NCBI GenBank assembly: GCA_015487455.1
Contig: WFPR01000066.1
Span: 1-7,979 of the forward strand
From: Candidatus Bipolaricaulota bacterium
GTDB taxonomy: Bacteria; Bipolaricaulota; Bipolaricaulia; RBG-16-55-9
DNA length: 7,979 bases
Direction of reading: 5' to 3'
The notes beneath the pieces are model-generated. The model worked only from the letters and a program-made list of their open reading frames with translations. It had not been told where the DNA came from and did no database searches. Shown here in pieces: positions 6,167 through 7,979 of this stretch. How positions within the stretch are numbered: the first letter of the stretch is position 1; each line of letters opens with the position of its first letter. Position numbers and translations under genes: made by a program.

Positions 6167-6228
6167 ATAGCCCCTCGGCGGCCGCTCCGACGAGCCCCCT
6201 CCCCTCACGGCCTTACGGCGTTTACGGC
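6135..6228. promoter_or_regulatory. Cluster of six TYACGG words between mrfB and coxB
   Basis: TYACGG occurs on the minus strand at 6135-6140 and 6145-6150, and on the plus strand at 6156-6161, 6205-6210, 6213-6218 and 6222-6227. The two minus-strand copies are 10 bp apart; the last three plus-strand copies are 8 and 9 bp apart. All lie in the divergent spacer between mrfB and coxB. A shared transcription factor array is the simplest functional reading. Confidence 0.5.
6164..6169 (-). promoter_or_regulatory. Putative -10 box of the mrfBA operon
   Basis: TATACT on the minus strand (6169-6164) matches the bacterial -10 consensus at five of six positions. It lies about 69 bp before the chosen mrfB TTG start. 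No recognisable -35 box is seen 16-18 bp upstream, which would fit an activator-dependent promoter or a chance match. Confidence 0.45.
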
Positions 6229-6241
6229 AATCGAGAGGCGG

Positions 6242-6271
6242 TTGCGAAATCGGAGCGTTTTGGGTTAAAAT
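6242..6271 (+). promoter_or_regulatory. coxB promoter placed for a leaderless transcript
   Basis: TTGCGA (6242-6247) and TAAAAT (6266-6271) are 18 bp apart, matching the -35 and -10 consensus at four and five of six positions. The -10 box ends nine bases before the coxB ATG, so transcription would begin at or within a few bases of the start codon. An in-frame TAA at 6266-6268, inside the -10 box, rules out any earlier start. Confidence 0.65.
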
Positions 6272-6280
6272 GCGGGTCCA

Positions 6281-7438
6281 ATGCAAGCCTTAGCGCTTTC
6301 AGCGGCCATCCTGCTGATCGTGGCGATCGGCGTCGGGATCACAGCGGTAGGGCCGTGGCAGCTGCCCCCGCTCGCCTCGAACTGGGGCCTCATCGACACG
6401 ATGATCCGCATCACCCTGATCGTGACGGGGGTGGCGTTCGTGGCCGTCAACGGGGCGCTCGCCTACTTCGCGTTCAAGTACCGCGGGCGGCCCGAGGCGC
6501 GCGCCGCCTTCATCCCCGACCACCCCAAGCTGGAGAAGGCCCTCATCGCGATCACGGTGCTCGGGATCGTCGTGCTGCTGGCCCCGGGACTCTTCACCTA
6601 CTCGAGCTACATCCGCTCGCCCCGGGAGGCGCTGAGCGTCGAGGTGCTCGGCGAGCAGTGGCGCTGGCTCTTCCGCTACGCCGGCCCCGACGGGGAGCTG
6701 GGCCGGGCCGCGCCCGAGTTCCTGTCGGCGGCCAACCCCTTCGGCCTCGACCCGACCGACCCGAAGGGCCAGGACGACGTCATCGCGCTCGACGCGCTCC
6801 GGCTGCCCAAGGGGCGACCCGTCCGGGTGCAGATCCGCGCCAAGGACGTCCTCCACAGCTTCTACGTCCCGCACTTCCGCGTCAAGATGGACGCGGTGCC
6901 GGGGCTCGTGACCCAGCTCTGGTTCACCCCCACGGAGACGGGGACCTTCCCGATCGTCTGCGCCGAGCTGTGCGGCGTCGGCCACTACAACATGATCAGC
7001 CCGGTCATCGTGATGGAGCCCGAGGAGTTCGACGCTTGGCTCCAAGCCCAGGTCGCGGGCACCCCGGCCCCAACTCAGCCCGAGCCGCCCAAGGCGGAAG
7101 AGGAAGAGGCGCGCCCCACGGACCTCGCCGAGTGGGGCAAGCAGCTGGCCCAGAGCTACGGGTGCCTGGCCTGCCACACCACCGACGGCTCGAAGAGCGT
7201 CGGCCCGACGTGGCAGGGGCTCTACGGCGCCGAGGTGGACGTCGTGCTGCCCGACGGCTCCACCCAGACGGTCGTCGCCGACGAGGCGTACATCCGGGAG
7301 TCGATCGTGGATCCGAACGCCAAGGTGCACAAGGGCTACCCGCCGATCATGCCGCCCTACACCCAGCTGAGCGAGGACGAGCTCAACGCCCTCGTCGAGT
7401 ACATCAAGAGCCTGGGCGGGAACGGCGGGAAGCACTGA
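6281..7438 (+). CDS. ctaC: Cytochrome c oxidase subunit II fused to cytochrome c (caa3 type)
   Basis: This subunit receives electrons and passes them through the CuA centre to subunit I. The 385 residues contain a hydrophobic N-terminus (about 4-24, a signal peptide or extra membrane segment), two membrane helices (about 40-65 and 88-108), the QWRWLF aromatic patch (126-131) and the CuA domain with all ligands: H192, C227, E229, C231, H235, M238. A Pro/Glu-rich linker (about 261-280) leads to a cytochrome c domain with heme site CLACH (295-299) and a likely axial Met357. The fusion defines a caa3-type oxidase. The ATG at 6281 is the only possible upstream start and has no Shine-Dalgarno. ctaD follows after 88 bp. 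Confidence 0.97.
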   Translation: MQALALSAAILLIVAIGVGITAVGPWQLPPLASNWGLIDTMIRITLIVTGVAFVAVNGALAYFAFKYRGRPEARAAFIPDHPKLEKALIAITVLGIVVLLAPGLFTYSSYIRSPREALSVEVLGEQWRWLFRYAGPDGELGRAAPEFLSAANPFGLDPTDPKGQDDVIALDALRLPKGRPVRVQIRAKDVLHSFYVPHFRVKMDAVPGLVTQLWFTPTETGTFPIVCAELCGVGHYNMISPVIVMEPEEFDAWLQAQVAGTPAPTQPEPPKAEEEEARPTDLAEWGKQLAQSYGCLACHTTDGSKSVGPTWQGLYGAEVDVVLPDGSTQTVVADEAYIRESIVDPNAKVHKGYPPIMPPYTQLSEDELNALVEYIKSLGGNGGKH

Positions 7439-7446
7439 GCGGGGCC

Positions 7447-7490
7447 GAGCAGCGAGCAGCGAGCAGCGAGCCAGCGAGAAGCGAGCGAGA
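7447..7490 (+). repeat. GAGCAGC heptad tandem repeat between ctaC and ctaD
   Basis: Three exact GAGCAGC units (7447-7467) are followed by GAGCCAGC, GAGAAGC and a partial GAGC-GAGA. The array fills the first half of the 88-bp gap between the two oxidase genes. It could change length by slippage and so alter spacing between the cistrons. No hairpin or promoter is evident in the gap. Confidence 0.8.
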
Positions 7491-7526
7491 AGGACCCAAA
7501 GGGAATGGGGGAAGGGGGAATCACGC

Positions 7527-7979
7527 ATGGCGGAATCCAAGCTGGAGTCGGGGCGCGGGCATGCCCAGGCGCACGCCCACCATGAGCCCCAAAGCTTCTG
7601 GACGAGGTACGTCTTCAGCCAGGACCACAAGGTGATCGCGCTGCAGTACACCGGGCTGGCCCTGCTCGTGGGGCTGGTCGGGCTCATCTTCTCGTGGATG
7701 ATCCGCCTGCAGCTGGGCTTCCCCGGCGCGGTCGACTTCATCAAGCCCGACAACTACCTGCAGTTCATGACCCAGCACGGCCTCATCATGGTGATCTACC
7801 TCCAGACGGCCCTGCTGCTGGGCGGGTTCGGCAACTACCTGATCCCGCTGATGCTGGGCGCCCGCGACATGGCCTTCCCCTTCCTCAACATGCTCAGCTT
7901 CTGGACGTACTTCGCCTCGGTGGTGATCCTGGGGCTGGCCTTCGTGGTCGGGGGCGGGCCGACGGGCGCGGGCTGGACC
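7527..7979 (+). CDS. ctaD: Cytochrome c oxidase subunit I, N-terminal part (runs off window)
   Basis: The 151 residues present are the start of the heme-copper oxidase catalytic subunit, which reduces O2 to water and pumps protons. It has a His-rich N-terminal tail (HAQAHAHHE, 12-20), then VFSQDHKVIALQY (29-41), the first membrane helix (about 42-58) and MTQHGLIMVIY (81-91), where H84 is the expected low-spin heme a ligand. FGNYLIPLMLGARDMAFPFLN (101-121) is the conserved loop; many homologues have Arg where this one has Phe119. The visible part ends at GGGPTGAGWT. The ATG at 7527 follows a G-rich ribosome binding region (GAAGGGGGAA). It is cotranscribed with ctaC in all likelihood. The heme a3 and CuB ligands lie beyond the window. 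Confidence 0.97.
   Translation, partial: MAESKLESGRGHAQAHAHHEPQSFWTRYVFSQDHKVIALQYTGLALLVGLVGLIFSWMIRLQLGFPGAVDFIKPDNYLQFMTQHGLIMVIYLQTALLLGGFGNYLIPLMLGARDMAFPFLNMLSFWTYFASVVILGLAFVVGGGPTGAGWT

Noticed and set aside
6299..7753. 484-residue minus-strand frame opposite ctaC and ctaD
   Set aside because: It is antisense to two unmistakable oxidase genes and its sequence has no family features.

Overview
The window is high-GC bacterial DNA with strong G/C preference at third codon positions. It looks like a chromosomal stretch of an aerobic, possibly thermophilic, uncultivated lineage. No marker gene present allows a firm phylum call. It carries a K+-independent proton-pumping pyrophosphatase, a caa3-type terminal oxidase and an MrfA/MrfB-type DNA repair pair. 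I see no transposase, integrase, phage gene or CRISPR array.

Layout. Bases 1-82 are a very long perfect inverted repeat (35-bp arms, 12-nt loop) whose right arm overlaps the last codons of hppA; its minus strand also has a G-quadruplex pattern. hppA runs on the minus strand (73-2103). Upstream of it lies tRNA-Glu(CTC) (2216-2291, minus, CCA encoded) with a good promoter (TTGAGG-N17-TATAAT), and I see no terminator between the tRNA and hppA. A 44-codon plus-strand ORF (2538-2672) diverges from the tRNA. It has a strong ribosome binding site and two tandem 18-bp repeats in its leader. It converges on mrfA with a single base between the two stop codons, and that base is the centre of a 31-bp near-palindrome.

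On the minus strand mrfB (exonuclease, 4974-6095) precedes mrfA (DEAH helicase with the Cys-rich DUF1998 end, 2674-4950). They form a probable two-gene repair operon, related to the mitomycin repair factors of Bacillus subtilis but in the opposite gene order. The MrfB homologue appears to have a helix-hairpin-helix in its N-terminal half and no C-terminal TPR region. Divergent from it on the plus strand, coxB (CuA subunit fused to cytochrome c, 6281-7438) and ctaD (7527 to the window end, partial) start a caa3 oxidase operon. The roughly 150-bp divergent promoter region holds six copies of TYACGG, and the coxB promoter is placed so that its mRNA would be essentially leaderless.

The two bioenergetic units (PPi-driven and O2-driven proton pumping) and the repair operon are individually recognisable. 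The less ordinary content is the architecture of the MrfB homologue, the gene-end palindromes, the repeat-bearing leader of the small gene, and the shared control region between repair and respiration genes. No stretch longer than 300 bases lacks a gene; the longest gap, 2292-2537, holds the promoter and repeats described below.
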